The translations under genes were made by a program, and so were the position numbers. A stretch of DNA of 64,000 nucleotides from Azadirachta indica (Eukaryota; Streptophyta; Magnoliopsida; Sapindales; Meliaceae). The first letter of the stretch is position 1. The number at the start of each line of letters is the position of its first letter. The DNA is taken from contig CM040452.1 in assembly GCA_022749755.1 (NCBI GenBank), forward strand, positions 2,436,350 through 2,500,349, written 5' to 3'. The notes beneath the pieces were generated by a model. That model worked only from the letters and a program-made list of their open reading frames with translations, was not told the origin of the DNA and did no database searches. Positions 24,101 to 35,620 of the stretch are shown here, piece by piece.

Positions 24101-26549
24101 GCACAAGGGCCTGTGCTTGTTCAATGTCAACTTGAAGTCTTCTGGGTTCTGCACTAACTGGGTGTGCCTTAGGGTGCAGCAGAAAGAAGATCAGTTTCTT
24201 TAGCCGGTCCCCGACCATGCCGTCTTCTTTTACCACCATTGTCTGCTTCATCATCAGAATTTGGATCACTAGTCAGCCCGGATTTATTTGACGACAAGGC
24301 ATTGACACCAGGACCTCTGCATCAGTGTTGAAACATTTGTTTACCATAGTAAAAACAAAATGCCGGCAGCCAGGCTGACCACAAGGAAATACATAAATTA
24401 TGAGAAGAAAGGCAGGTCTTACAAGTCCAACGTCCCACTCTGTAAATCAAGCAAAAAATCCTTTGCAACCCTTCGCGCAAGATCATTCCTCCTAGATAGA
24501 ATTTCCCCAATGCAATTATTTCAACATTATAATGATAAAAGAGCTAGAGTATGGGTGATTAAAAGATGGCTAGGAGCATATTAGAATCAACTTCGTGCTT
24601 TTATATGTTGGGAAACAAAATTTTATTAGTATACCTTTAACTCAAAAATTCTTATAGATAAGTAGCAGACCTCACCTCTCTATGACAGCAAGTAAATTAG
24701 TTGGATGGTATTTGTCTCTTAACCTACAAAAATAAGCACATTTAATTAGAACAACAATGCAGGATTAAATGAAAAAAGAGCAAGATTAAATGAAAGAAGA
24801 TAACTACCATTCCTCATCTTTATGATCATTAAAAAATACTCGCTTCTGAGTTGAAATATATTCCGACTTGTATTCTTGATATCTGCAAAAAGGGTCATTT
24901 CATTTATTTGTTTTAAACGAAAAAACTTAGATCACAAGTATGCCACAACAAACTCTAGAAAGACTGAATTAGTCCCCATTCAGCACCTGCGCTCTGCTTC
25001 AGATGGCAGAATGTCATCTTCAAGCTCTTGAATAAATTGCTTGTACGACATCAAGCCTTCCCTGAAACAATTTGAATCAGTATGTTACATTATTTAATGC
25101 AATATAAAGAGTTTCAACAGTCCAAAAGAATGTCATCTTTTTTCCCCTTGACCAATAGTCCCATCACTTCAAGAGAATGTCATCTTTGTCAAACATAGGA
25201 AAATAAGCAGTAAAGCAAATTGAACCAAGGTGATAACTTTTCCATCTTTTTCTCTCCCAATGTTCTCATTGGTAAAGAAACCACACTTATAAAAATACAG
25301 TTGATATCCTTTTTGAATCCTGAAATCATACAATTATTTAATTTGCATCACTAATTCTCAATTTTGAGATTATATACAATTTAATTTCGAAGAAACACTG
25401 AAATTGCAGGAAAGCAAGGATTTCTTGTTGCAATATTTGTGCATGCTATATACTACATATGAAGACAATCAAAACCGTTGAACCTCTACTAGTATGAACG
25501 TCTCTGACACAAATTGCTAGTCAAAGTGAAATAGAGAGTTTCCGTACGAAGTAAATCTGAATACTCAAATTACAATGCTTTGTAGACTTTCTAATACCAT
25601 AAAAATAGAAGATCTGTGACAACATGGACACTGAATAAAGTGCACTGGCAACTAAAGACGCCAACCCAAAGCCTTGACCAACTAGTAACAGATGCCCATA
25701 CAGCTTTGATCATTCCATTACACTTCATGCATGGACTAGTTTATGATATGTGCTGAAGGTATAAGTATTCTCTAACTACACTGATTGGCGTCCATGTACT
25801 TAGGGAGCTTTTAAACAGCATATCACCATTCATAACTAGTATAACCATTGGTTTCAATTGCACATTAAAACAACTCAGTTATGTTTGATCCTCTATTGAC
25901 TGCTTCTGATCCTAAATTCCAGCTAACTAGTATGTGTCAGTTCTATCATCTGGGAACTCCTAATTTCAAATGTCAACAAACTCATTTCAACTAAACTCAT
26001 CTCATGAACAGAACTTCTTTCCAAATGTGGAACAGATTAAAACTCATGACGTTATCCAATGTGCATCAGAAATATTCATTGTCATCAGTACAGACAACAA
26101 CATATCTGCAAAAATACTAAATAGGATATGTACCACCCGAAGATAAAGAATGCCACTGCTGTGATGGTATTAACTACAAGATTTTGAGAAAAAGAAGAAC
26201 GATCAATATCCTTCCTCCATATGAAAAATCAATAACTTCAGTATGTTGAAGTGATTACCACCTACTTATAATAACCGTTCAAACAGATCAGCAAGATTAC
26301 CATGCCACCTCTCTCCAGATCAATACATGCGATATGAATAAATAATGCTTTAACTGAATTTAGTATTCATGCCGTCATTTAAATACACTAAAAAAACTCA
26401 ATAGAACAAACTTTATGCAGAAACAATCAAGTGAAGAATAAATCCAACATCACTGAAAACTAAAGTCCATAAACATCATGGAATGCCTAACCTTTGGGCA
26501 CTCCCAGCATTCGAAGCATCGCCATAACCACCACGACCTGAATCCCAGT
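21126..26549 (-). CDS. SE: SERRATE/ARS2-like zinc-finger protein (5' end lost in gap, one frameshift)
   Basis: Homologue of Arabidopsis SERRATE, partner of DCL1 and HYL1 in pri-miRNA processing and of the cap-binding complex in splicing. Exons in order of transcription: 26492-26549, 24987-25061, 24808-24882, 24676-24723, 24423-24491, 23521-24316, 23386-23434, 22113-22393, 21812-21985 and 21126-21186. Landmarks: KQFIQELEDDILPSEAERR; YQEYKSEYISTQKRVFFNDH (SE/ARS2 core); VIIIRGLTSVKGLEGVELLD; the zinc finger CGAKGCTKLFHAAEFVHKHL; the Pro/Gly-rich tail; and the C-terminal end EDEVTVIDYRSL. The 5' exon(s) for the Arg/Asp-rich N-terminus should follow beyond 26549 but the N gap begins 100 bases away and nothing past it matches. 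In exon 23521-24316 the frame for KETDLLSAAP hits TAA while KAHPVSAEPRRLQ continues one base out, so one extra base lies at 24171-24174. Confidence 0.93.
22684..22703. repeat. (GT)n microsatellite in a SERRATE intron
   Basis: About ten GT dinucleotides in the intron between the SERRATE exons 22113-22393 and 23386-23434. Confidence 0.9.
22927..22947. repeat. Poly-A tract in a SERRATE intron
   Basis: About 20 A residues (poly-T in the transcript sense), a likely source of length error in assembly. Confidence 0.9.
25062..26491 (-). other. Long SERRATE intron
   Basis: A 1.43-kb intron between the exons ending KQ-rich GSAQR and starting EGLMSYKQF. The splice sites are AAAG/GTTAGG and TTTCAG/GG. 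I see no open frame or repeat of note inside. Confidence 0.85.
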
Positions 26550-26649
26550 CTACAGAAGTTATACAAACAGAAGTTATAGAACCCAATAAGTTCTACTAGA
26601 ACAAAAAAACCATGAGTATTATATGAATTTAAGTAAATAAATATGTATA

Positions 26650-26749
26650 NNNNNNNNNNNNNNNNNNNNNNNNNNNNNNNNNNNNNNNNNNNNNNNNNNN
26701 NNNNNNNNNNNNNNNNNNNNNNNNNNNNNNNNNNNNNNNNNNNNNNNNN
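26650..26749. other. Assembly gap, 100 N
   Basis: Exactly 100 N, the usual placeholder for a gap of unknown length. The left flank is SERRATE intron or leader; the right flank is AT-rich repetitive DNA. The first SERRATE exon(s) and promoter must be in or beyond it, if the join is correct. Confidence 0.98.
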
Positions 26750-27084
26750 ATTACATAAAATCTTTCAAATTTTCACAATTTTTAAAAAATTTTGACTATT
26801 TTAACTAATATTATAAATTAATGAAACAAAAAGTTAGATCCGTTATATAATTATAATATTAAACCACTGGTGTCATAAAATACATAATGAATAGTATAGT
26901 ACTAAAAATAAGTATCAATTCCATCTCAATACAATAATAAAAATTTAAATAACCCCATAAATTTATAACTAAAGAAAATTAATATTATGATCTCGTTAAT
27001 TTGTTATTATTATCATTTTGCTAGAAAATAAAGATGTACTTAAAATTATATATTTATGAAGAACAATTTTTTTTTAAAAAATAA

Positions 27085-27290
27085 TAATAAAATTTTCTGT
27101 AAAGTATCTTGTAAATTGGATAAGATCAATGCAAGTGGGGACTTATTTGGTTCTATATATTTCCATAAATTCAGAATTTTTAAAGATAAGACTTTAAAAG
27201 AATGTAAAATAGGAAATATCATTAAATGAAATTTCATAATTCTAGTATTCTGTCAAAATCCCAAAATAAATGTATTCCCACTTAAGGATT
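27085..27290 (+). repeat. Dispersed repeat family R, copy 1
   Basis: Shares the order of short blocks with copies at 29065-29240 and 30720-30905: CTTGTAAATTGGATAAG, GGAAATATCATTAAATGAA, GTCAAAATCCCAAAATAAAT and GTATTCCCACT. The similarity is patchy, which suggests old duplication. Confidence 0.55.
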
Positions 27291-28193
27291 TTCATCAAGA
27301 CCCCTGAGGTTTTATGTTTTCTTGAAAGATAGAAATAATTTATCTATTTGTATTAAATAGGTCTTTGATCTTGTTGAAACGATAAAATTATCTTCAATTA
27401 TTGAATATATTTTATCTTTGATTTATTAATTAATCAATATGTGCACCCCTCGATAAATAAATATCTATAAATCAAGTACTTTTTATTGTTACTATTAGTC
27501 TCTTAAATTATATATTCAATATTAATTTCTAATTTATGATGCGATTGTCTAATATTTTCTCATTAAAGAAATTAATCCCAACAAAATTTTATATTTATTC
27601 TAATAAGACTCTTACTGAAAACTATTATCAATAGATTTTACAATCACATTCCATAAAATTCAACTAAAATGTATTTTATATGATGAGAAATTTAAAGGGA
27701 TATTGAGTACCTAAACTAAAATGTCTTTATATTAATTTCAACGAGAAAATCTAATTACCCCATTTGTACAATAATTAAATTAAAAATCTCAATAAGATAA
27801 TGACCTTTTTTTGATATTATTATAGTTTTTAATTTATAATGTCATCTGCAAATATATTTTTTTTATATTAAAAATTTATTTTAATCAACTAATTTAACTC
27901 ATTTGTTGTCGTCTCTCTCTATTTTTAAATAAATTTAAAAATTTACTAAAATTTTAACTAATATCATTGACACCTAAATTATAATGAGGACATATATAAT
28001 TGGTAACTTAAAAAAATTATAATAATTACATTTTTAATTATAAATGTAACTGATAATATATTACTAAAAATACGTATAACTATCATCTTAATAATGTAAT
28101 CATTATTTGAAGAAAGAATATTAATATTATGATGTCATCTCTCATTGTATCATTCTACCAAAAAATAAGGTTGCACTTTAATTTATATATAGG

Positions 28194-28226
<33 letters not shown>

Positions 28227-28227
28227 T
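28194..28227. repeat. (ATT)n microsatellite
   Basis: About eleven ATT triplets in tandem. Confidence 0.9.
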
Positions 28228-28948
28228 ATTTTTAAAAAAAGGTTTTCATTAGTTAAGTCCGTGTGGTTCGATTAAAAAAAGATTGACAAATTAGAAGTTA
28301 CATAAATTCTTCGCTTAAGTTTCTCGGTATTGTGATTTAAACTTTTGACTAATTTTATTTGTTAAATAGATGTAATGATGTTATCATTATAATTAAAAAA
28401 TGACATATACACCATTAAGTATTTACTTTAATGATTTAAGAAATAATTATTTGTGTAGAATTAAAATTTTTTCCCGCGGTCTCGTTTTTTCTAACTTTTT
28501 GAAGAAACCATGACATGTACATATTATCAATAGAAAGTGGTCCAAATTTGTTTATGAGTTACTTTTATTTTATCTATTTTTGAAGTAATTTACTTTTACC
28601 TAAATAATTATTCAAATAATCATTGTACACTTTGACAAATTTTTTTATTTTTTTATTAGGTCCAAGCAAGTAATAAAGATGTTAAAAGTTACAAATACTG
28701 TATATTAAGATGATTCCACAATTTTTTGAGTTTAACATAAGTACAATAAATAAGAACCTAAATGAGACATTTATAAAATTTGCCTCTTACTCGTAAAAAG
28801 ATGATCAAATAATTCTCAATCATAATCCTTGTAGAAGATCGGATCGCTTATATAATAGATAAAAAGAAACTTCAAACATTTGATCTTTCTCATTGAATGA
28901 GATCTCAATTTCAGCAATAGTTTCATTAGATACCTTACAACTAAAATC

Positions 28949-28951
<3 letters not shown>

Positions 28952-28978
<27 letters not shown>
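28952..28978. repeat. Poly-T tract
   Basis: 27 consecutive T, possibly the tail of a retroposed sequence; no body recognised. Confidence 0.9.
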
Positions 28979-28980
<2 letters not shown>

Positions 28981-29064
28981 GCTAATTCCCATACCACTGT
29001 GAGTTTTAAGTTGTTTTTATCAAATAAAAGGGGCTTGATTGATAAAAGCCCACATATAATTCTT

Positions 29065-29240
29065 TTAAGGTATAAAGATAATATCCATGCAAGTGGGGGG
29101 AATGGGCTGATATTGACCTATTTTCATAAAAACAAAATTTGAAGATCAGATTTTAGGGTTAAAAAGAGAAATATCATTAAATGAAAATTTCCAAGGATAG
29201 GATTTGCCAAAATCCCAAACTAATGAATTTTCGCTAAGGG
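29065..29240 (+). repeat. Dispersed repeat family R, copy 2
   Basis: Shares GCAAGTGGGG, AGAAATATCATTAAATGAAA and GCCAAAATCCCAAACTAATG with copy 1, in the same order and spacing. Confidence 0.55.
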
Positions 29241-30719
29241 AATTATCATCGACGTCCTTAATTTTTATATTTTTAAATAAAATATAAGGTTTGTATTTTT
29301 ATTAAAAAAATCTCTAATCCCTAATATTAGTAAAATATCTTCACTATTGGATGCTATGCAAATTTTCTTTCCTAAATAGTTATTAATTTTTAATTATATC
29401 CAAACAAAATCATTAACCATTAGAAAAAAAGATAGAAAATTGGAATAATATAGTACATATAATTTCACATTTAATATGAATAAGGATACATAAAATTTGA
29501 TATGGTTTAGTTGTAAATCATGTTGAAAATTGAATTAAATATTTGATTGTTGAAACATACAAAACTATATCGAGTGAAGTGTAAAACAAAATCCATAATT
29601 TAGTTTTAGGTAGTGTTTGTTTTTTTTAACTAAACTTTGAATATAATTGAAATCTGAATGTGAATGATATATTTATTTTTTATTTTAAAACATCTGAAAA
29701 TAAATGTTAAGTTGTTTATTTTAACAAAATAAAAATTTTGAAAATTTATATATTGACATATATATCTTTTTATATTTTAATTTTGTTAGTAAATAAATTA
29801 ATAAAATAGGAATATTTTTAAAAAATAAAAATATTAAATTATTTGGACATTTGCTCATTCAAATTTAAGTCAAAATTTTTAACTTGATTATATTCAAATG
29901 TTTTTAATAAATATTCAGACATGAGTCAAAAAATAAACCGACTCTTAAACATTTGAATCATTATATTTAGACTTCAGTCAAAAGACGAACAACTGTTTAG
30001 TTTAAGTTTTTTTTTAGTATAACTATTTAGAATAATTGTGAATAAAATTATTTTCATACAATATAATTATTTTTTTATGACTAAATTTGTGTATATAAGA
30101 AAATTTATTTATAGTTTTGATTCAATTTTGAATTTTGGTATCCTAGACTAAAAATCAAACTGATTTTTTTTTTGTTTTTCTTTAAAAAAAATTGAGAATT
30201 GATTGGGATTATCCAAAACCAAATTAAATCGGACAGGATCATGTAGAACCAAATTGAATTGTCTCAGTTTGGTTCATTCAATGTAATTTGGTTCTACGAA
30301 TTTTTGTACATTTTTCAACGTAAACAAGAATCTAATCCTGAATTTCTTATGCCACCTCAAAAAGTTTAAATGTTAAAATAGTTAGTATTATTGAATGTTT
30401 AATTATTATCACTATATTAAATAAACTTTAAATTTTACTCCAATTTTGAAAATTTGATTGAATAACTAATTTATAATTGATAATTCAAAATGTTATATTT
30501 TTTTATTTAAAAAGGTTTTGGATGATAGTAAGAAATTTTATACTAAAACATCAAATTTTTATTTTTTACTGTTACTCAAATTTTGGATAAGTTAAAAGTG
30601 TTAAGCATACCCAAATTATCCAAACGATACCCAAGAGCCCAAAATTCGAAACGTTAGATGACGACATAATTAATTGTAGTTTAAAATAAACTATTTTATA
30701 TTTAACTTTTTTTTAAAAA

Positions 30720-30905
30720 AGAATTCTAATAGAACACCTTATAAATTGGATAAGCATTCATTTAATTGGAGACTCATACAAAGTTCCTATTCTCATAATT
30801 ATAGAATTTAAAGTTTAAGTACGAAGAGCGCAAAATAAAAAATATCATTAAATAAAAAATTTCAACTGCAAAAATTTATTAAAATCCAAAATAAATGTAT
30901 TCCCA
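30720..30905 (+). repeat. Dispersed repeat family R, copy 3
   Basis: Shares CTTATAAATTGGATAAGC, AATATCATTAAATAAAA, AAAATCCAAAATAAATG and TATTCCCACTACG with copy 1. Confidence 0.55.
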
Positions 30906-31658
30906 CTACGTCTATTACATCTAAATTCTTCAAAAATGTTACAAATTTTAAATAAAGATTTAATGTATTAACTTGTATTAAAATTTTCCTAACCTTCAAA
31001 TATTAAAATGAAGTCATTGTGTAACTAATGTAGACGAAAGAGTAAAATTTGACTAACTAAATTTTTTTATAATAAAATTATGAATAAATTATAAATAAAT
31101 TCTCAAAAATTTTATTGTTAGTAAAAAATTATAATAAAATGAGAGAACATAAATTCGTCACTAAAAAAATATTTGGATCACTTGAATAGGGGTTAAGGAC
31201 CTATTTAGTATAAATAAGATAATTTTATTTATATTTAGAAAATACTATAACAACAGGGAGTTAGATGATAAAATTCCATTCCACTATTTGGACCAATGTA
31301 ACTGGTCAGAGATGAGTTGCTGGTGGCAATTATAAAAGAAGAAAAGAAGGGACAAAGACACAGACAGACGCGATCGCCACTCTGCATTATTCACATGTCT
31401 TAATACTTTCTTCTAAAAAACTGCCATCCCAATGCTCTCCTTCTCCTTCAGATTGGATTAATCTGACCCCTTCCTCGTTTACCTTTCACAATTATTATTA
31501 TTAAAAAATATGTTTTTTAATATTATCAATGCTCAATGGTTTTAGCTTTACCTTTCAATACCCCACCAACTAGAACTGCCTTTTCTCTCTTTCTTTATGT
31601 GGAAAAATAAGTTTCTTTGTAGGCAGATTGACTTTCAGCTTCTGTCCAAGATTTTCTG

Positions 31659-32286
31659 GTAAGTTTTTCCTTCTGAGCTTATGTGTTCTGATCACTTGTC
31701 AACTTTTGGTTTTTTGATGAGTTGCTGTTCTGGGTTGTTTTGCTTTTATTTGGATTTATGTTTTGTTTGTTGATTTGATTGTGTTTATTGCTAAAACTGT
31801 GATATGGGTTATGTAGATAGGGTGAGAAAATTTAAGTTGTGATTTGTACCAAATCCGGTCAGCTTTGAGATTAGTATGACTTTTTGTTTTGTCTGTTCAT
31901 TTCTTGGGAGAGTTGGACTTTTCTATCCTTGTTTTCCTGGAAAATTTCAGATTCCACCTTTTTTTGGTAAAATCTGACTTCTGATTGTTGAATGGGAGTA
32001 TGTGACCTGGGCAAATATGTTGTGTTTAAGCAAGTAATATATGTATATTAATTTGAAGTTATGAGCTTTTGGTAGTTATCTTCCTGGAAATGATTTTGAT
32101 TGGGTCAAACAGTGACGTTGAAGAACCATTTCCAAATAATTGTCGATTGATCTTTGCTGCGAGCATAATACTTTTGCAGTTTGATTGACTCTTTAGGCTA
32201 TTAGTTCTGTTTTGACGATTAGATGCACCTATTATGCTTGAATATTGCATGATTGGAACATCATATTGTTATCATGATGTTTACAG
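31659..32286 (+). other. 5' leader intron of the EIN3-like gene
   Basis: Donor TTTTCTG/GTAAGT, acceptor TGTTTACAG, 628 bases, T-rich inside. It separates a leader exon (probably starting near 31380-31560) from the exon with the start codon. EIN3/EIL1 genes in other plants also carry a leader intron. Confidence 0.75.
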
Positions 32287-32458
32287 GTGAAAGGCAGTGA
32301 GAATTGGCAACTTTCAAGTTGTAAATACATTTGGTGCTGGTAGATACTAAAGAGGAGGAGGAGGTAGCTTTGATCGTTTGAAGTTTTTTGTTTGAGTCCT
32401 ACCAGAATCTTGCAAATTTGGAGTTTCTGTTGGGGTTAACTTCGTGCGAATAGTAATA

Positions 32459-34312
32459 ATGTTTGATGACATGGGGTTTTGTGGTGACGTGAACTTTTTC
32501 TCTGCTCCTTTGGGAGATACAGACGTGGCTCCCCCGAAAACTGAACCAGAGGCTACTCTGGAGGATGAATATAGTGATGAAGAAATTGATGTTGATGAAC
32601 TTGAGAGGAGGATGTGGAGGTATAAAATGCGTCTCAAACGGCTTAAAGAGCAGAATAAGGGTAAAGAGGGGATTGACATGGCTAAGCAGCGGCAGTCTCA
32701 AGAGCAGGCTCGGAGGAAGAAGATGTCAAGAGCTCAAGATGGGATCTTGAAATACATGTTAAAGATGATGGAAGTTTGTAAAGCTCAAGGTTTTGTTTAT
32801 GGGATTATTCCAGAGAAAGGAAAACCTGTGACAGGGGCATCTGACAATCTCCGTGAATGGTGGAAGGACAAGGTTAGGTTTGATCGCAATGGTCCAGCTG
32901 CTATAGCTAAGTACCAAGTTGATAATTCAATTCCTGGCAGTAATGATGGTTGTAATTCAATTGGTCCAACCCCGCACACGTTGCAAGAGCTGCAAGACAC
33001 CACCCTTGGTTCACTCTTGTCTGCACTCATGCAACACTGTGATCCTCCTCAGAGGCGATTTCCATTGGAGAAAGGTGTTCCCCCTCCATGGTGGCCTACT
33101 GGAAAAGAGGAATGGTGGCCACAATTGGGTTTGCCCAAGGATCAAGGCCCTCCACCTTACAAGAAGCCTCATGACTTGAAGAAGGCATGGAAAGTGGGTG
33201 TCTTAACGGCTGTGATTAAGCATATGTCGCCAGATATTGCCAAGATCCGTAAGCTTGTGAGGCAATCTAAGTGCTTGCAGGACAAGATGACGGCCAAGGA
33301 GAGTGCCACATGGCTTGCCATCATCAATCAGGAGGAGGCCTTGGCTCGAGAACTTTATCCTGACTCTTGTCCCACTTTGTCCTCTGCTGGGGCAAGTGGA
33401 TCTTTAGTCATTAATGATTGCAATGAGTTTGATGTTGAAGGGGCAGAAGATGAACCAAACTTTGATGTGGTGGAGTGCAAACCACAGAATCTCATTTCAT
33501 CCAATTTGGGGATGGAAAGAATGAGGGAAAGGCTTCCTATTCAACAACCGCCATATCCAATTAAGGGAGAAGCCGTTGCCAACTTTGATTTTGCTAGGAA
33601 GAGGAAGCCATCCAATGATCTAAACATGAAGATGGATCAAAAGATCTATACATGCGAGTACATTCAGTGTCCTTACAGTGATCCTCGTCTTGGCTATCAT
33701 GACAGGACTTCTAGGGACAATCACCAGTTGACATGCCCATATAGAACTAATGCTTCAGACTTTGGAGGGTCTAATTTTCAAGTTAATGAGGTGAAACCAG
33801 TTATCTTCCCTCAAACATTTGCACAATCCAAGCCAGCTGGCCCATCATTCAACCCGGTACAGCCTTCCTTTGACATATCGGGACTTGGCGTTCCAGAGGA
33901 TGGACAAAAAATGATCAGCGAGCTCATGTCAGTCTATGATAACAATATCCAAAGCAACAGGAGCCTAAACCCTAGTAACAATGCCATTGTGACAGAAGCT
34001 CAAGGTCCTCTCCAGCCAACAGTTCAGCATGAACAGGAGTACTTCAATGGTCAAGGAGTTGTAATGGATGGAAACTTGTTCGAAGGATCAAAAATGCGCA
34101 ACAACAATCATCAAATGTTCCCCCGAGAGGAAAATCAATTTGATCACTTTAAGATTATGAACTCTCCGTTCGAGACCAACCAGAACAATAGCAGCTTTCA
34201 GTTGATGTTCAGTACTCCATTCGACTTAGGATCCTTTGATTACAAAGAGGATCTGCAAGCAGCAGGAATCGATACCCTGCCAAAGCAGCAGGACACCTCA
34301 ATGTGGTTCTAG
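32459..34312 (+). CDS. ETHYLENE INSENSITIVE 3-like transcription factor
   Basis: Nuclear transcription factor at the end of the ethylene pathway. EIN3/EIL1 proteins are stabilised when EIN2 signals and bind promoters such as ERF1; EBF1/2 F-box proteins degrade them. One uninterrupted frame of 617 residues, usual for EIN3/EIL1 (about 600-630). The first ATG starts [14 protein letters not shown], matching the family start. An in-frame GTG at 32444 is not used. Acidic stretch at about 30-45 ([18 protein letters not shown]), basic region ([28 protein letters not shown]), then the EIN3 DNA-binding core with [40 protein letters not shown], the proline-rich [14 protein letters not shown] and [16 protein letters not shown]. 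The C-terminus is Asn/Gln-rich. The family motif MWRDKMRL reads MWRYKMRL here. No coding intron, as usual. It could be the EIN3 or EIL1 orthologue. Confidence 0.97.
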   Translation: MFDDMGFCGDVNFFSAPLGDTDVAPPKTEPEATLEDEYSDEEIDVDELERRMWRYKMRLKRLKEQNKGKEGIDMAKQRQSQEQARRKKMSRAQDGILKYMLKMMEVCKAQGFVYGIIPEKGKPVTGASDNLREWWKDKVRFDRNGPAAIAKYQVDNSIPGSNDGCNSIGPTPHTLQELQDTTLGSLLSALMQHCDPPQRRFPLEKGVPPPWWPTGKEEWWPQLGLPKDQGPPPYKKPHDLKKAWKVGVLTAVIKHMSPDIAKIRKLVRQSKCLQDKMTAKESATWLAIINQEEALARELYPDSCPTLSSAGASGSLVINDCNEFDVEGAEDEPNFDVVECKPQNLISSNLGMERMRERLPIQQPPYPIKGEAVANFDFARKRKPSNDLNMKMDQKIYTCEYIQCPYSDPRLGYHDRTSRDNHQLTCPYRTNASDFGGSNFQVNEVKPVIFPQTFAQSKPAGPSFNPVQPSFDISGLGVPEDGQKMISELMSVYDNNIQSNRSLNPSNNAIVTEAQGPLQPTVQHEQEYFNGQGVVMDGNLFEGSKMRNNNHQMFPREENQFDHFKIMNSPFETNQNNSSFQLMFSTPFDLGSFDYKEDLQAAGIDTLPKQQDTSMWF

Positions 34313-34540
34313 TGACAACCCCAAATTCTCATCCTCTTGGCAAACCTGGCTCTGGTTTTCTTTTATTACAACCATGCATGAAGAGTTAGTCCTTAGTGAG
34401 TAGCTTTGCTCTCACCTTCAGTCTTGGCTTATGTATTATCTGATGAAAACTTCAATAATTCCTTCCTTACAAAATTGTTGTTAGTTGTATTTCCCTTGTA
34501 GCTGTAGAATTAGAAGCAACAAGCAAGCAAGTAAACCTAG
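34313..34540 (+). other. 3' UTR of the EIN3-like gene
   Basis: Sequence after the TAG stop is GC-richer than the spacer beyond it. AATAAT-type and TTGTATTT motifs near 34450-34495 are plausible poly(A) signals. The exact end cannot be set. Confidence 0.5.
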
Positions 34541-34542
34541 AA

Positions 34543-34621
34543 ATTATCTAGTAAGCGACGTTACTCGTTCATGTATGCAGTTGTGCTTCATAAAATGAGC
34601 AACGTTACCCGCTAGATCATT
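34543..34621. other. Imperfect hairpin, miRNA-precursor-like
   Basis: Two arms (about 34543-34570 and 34594-34621) pair over some 24-28 positions, with ATCTAG/CTAGAT at the base and ACGTTACTC/GAGCAACGT in the middle, a few mismatches and G-U pairs, and a loop of about 23 bases. It lies just downstream of, or within, the EIN3-like 3' UTR. No known mature miRNA is recognised. Confidence 0.4.
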
Positions 34622-35612
34622 CCTAAAGGTAAAGCAAGCTTATTGTTAAACTATGTTCCCTATGAAATGTGACATAAATAAGTTAGTGCATTCTTTTTTC
34701 TTTTGAGTTGAACCATTATCATCAATCAAGTCATGATGTGGGCAGCAAGAAGGAAAAGGAATAGAAATCTAAATGTGAAAGTAATGGGGAAGAGTAGTAG
34801 TGGTGGGGCAACAAATACATTGTCATTTTATGGATCGTGTTAGTAGTTGTTCATCCAATCCCATGTGAAGAGTAGACCCACAAGTATTGTTTGTATTAAA
34901 TATTAATGAGATGCTGAAGTTGACCCGCATCTTCATATGTATAATATTTTATGAATGACTGATTCATCAAAGCCAGTTCATCTCCAAGCTGGCAGCATAT
35001 CAACAATTCTATGTTATTAAGTTTGGAACTTATCATTTCACCTGCCCTCTTAAATAACTTCACTATTAAGAAAACATCATAAACTAAAAGTTAGTCACAT
35101 GACCATCTTTTAGGGATAGATGCATTTGTTGAATCCATTTAATGCTTTATGTTCATGTATAAAACAATGATTCTCGCCCAAAGCTTTTATAAATACCATT
35201 TTTAATCTTTATGGATACATTTGTCTAGAGTTTTCAATTTCAACACTCAAATAGTTAGAATTGAGAAATTTTTACTCATTCAACTCTTAAAAAATTTAAA
35301 TATTATATCATTAATTATATGGTATCTCTTTTTTTTTTTTTTTTTTGTAAAATTTAATTACAAAAATTAATTTGGTGAATGTTAAATATAAGTTATTAGA
35401 TGTATGTCCATTGATTAAATATTTTCTACTATATGCATTCATCTACTAAACTAACTGTTGCATTTAATTTTGAATTAAAACTTGTAAGAGCAAGTATCTT
35501 TTTCTGTCTCAATTCATCTAATTAAAACTTACATGTATAGAACTTCCTGTGATTTCTCGTGGGAAGTTTTAATTAAACAGCCCATCTAAAAGATTGTGAA
35601 TAATTCAAAGCA
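34622..35612. other. Intergenic, nothing recognised
   Basis: AT-rich spacer after the EIN3-like gene. A T-run lies near 35329-35346. No coding sequence and no transposon ends seen. Confidence 0.6.
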
Positions 35613-35620
35613 CTAAATAA

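Larger units (their letters stand above)
26750..31600. other. AT-rich repetitive spacer upstream of the EIN3-like gene
   Basis: No gene seen. It contains three diverged copies of a 180-200-bp sequence (about 27085-27290, 29065-29240 and 30720-30905), each with TTGTAAATTGGATAAG-like, AAATATCATTAAAT and TCAAAATCCCAAA-like landmarks. A separate diverged pair lies at about 26800-27060 and 27930-28190. Simple repeats are at 28194-28227 and 28952-28978. The EIN3-like promoter should occupy the last several hundred bases. Confidence 0.65.

Noticed and set aside
24140..24170. Splice acceptor TTAGTGCAG at about 24151 as an escape from the SERRATE frameshift
   Set aside because: Using it would need an upstream donor inside the exon and would delete residues conserved with other SERRATE proteins. 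No convincing donor is seen.
32444..32458. Upstream in-frame GTG as a start for the EIN3-like protein
   Set aside because: The ATG at 32459 gives the family N-terminus [13 protein letters not shown] starts are not normally used in plant nuclear genes.
32347..32701. Two minus-strand open frames of 100-110 codons
   Set aside because: They overlap the start of the EIN3-like coding region and its leader on the opposite strand and are low-complexity.
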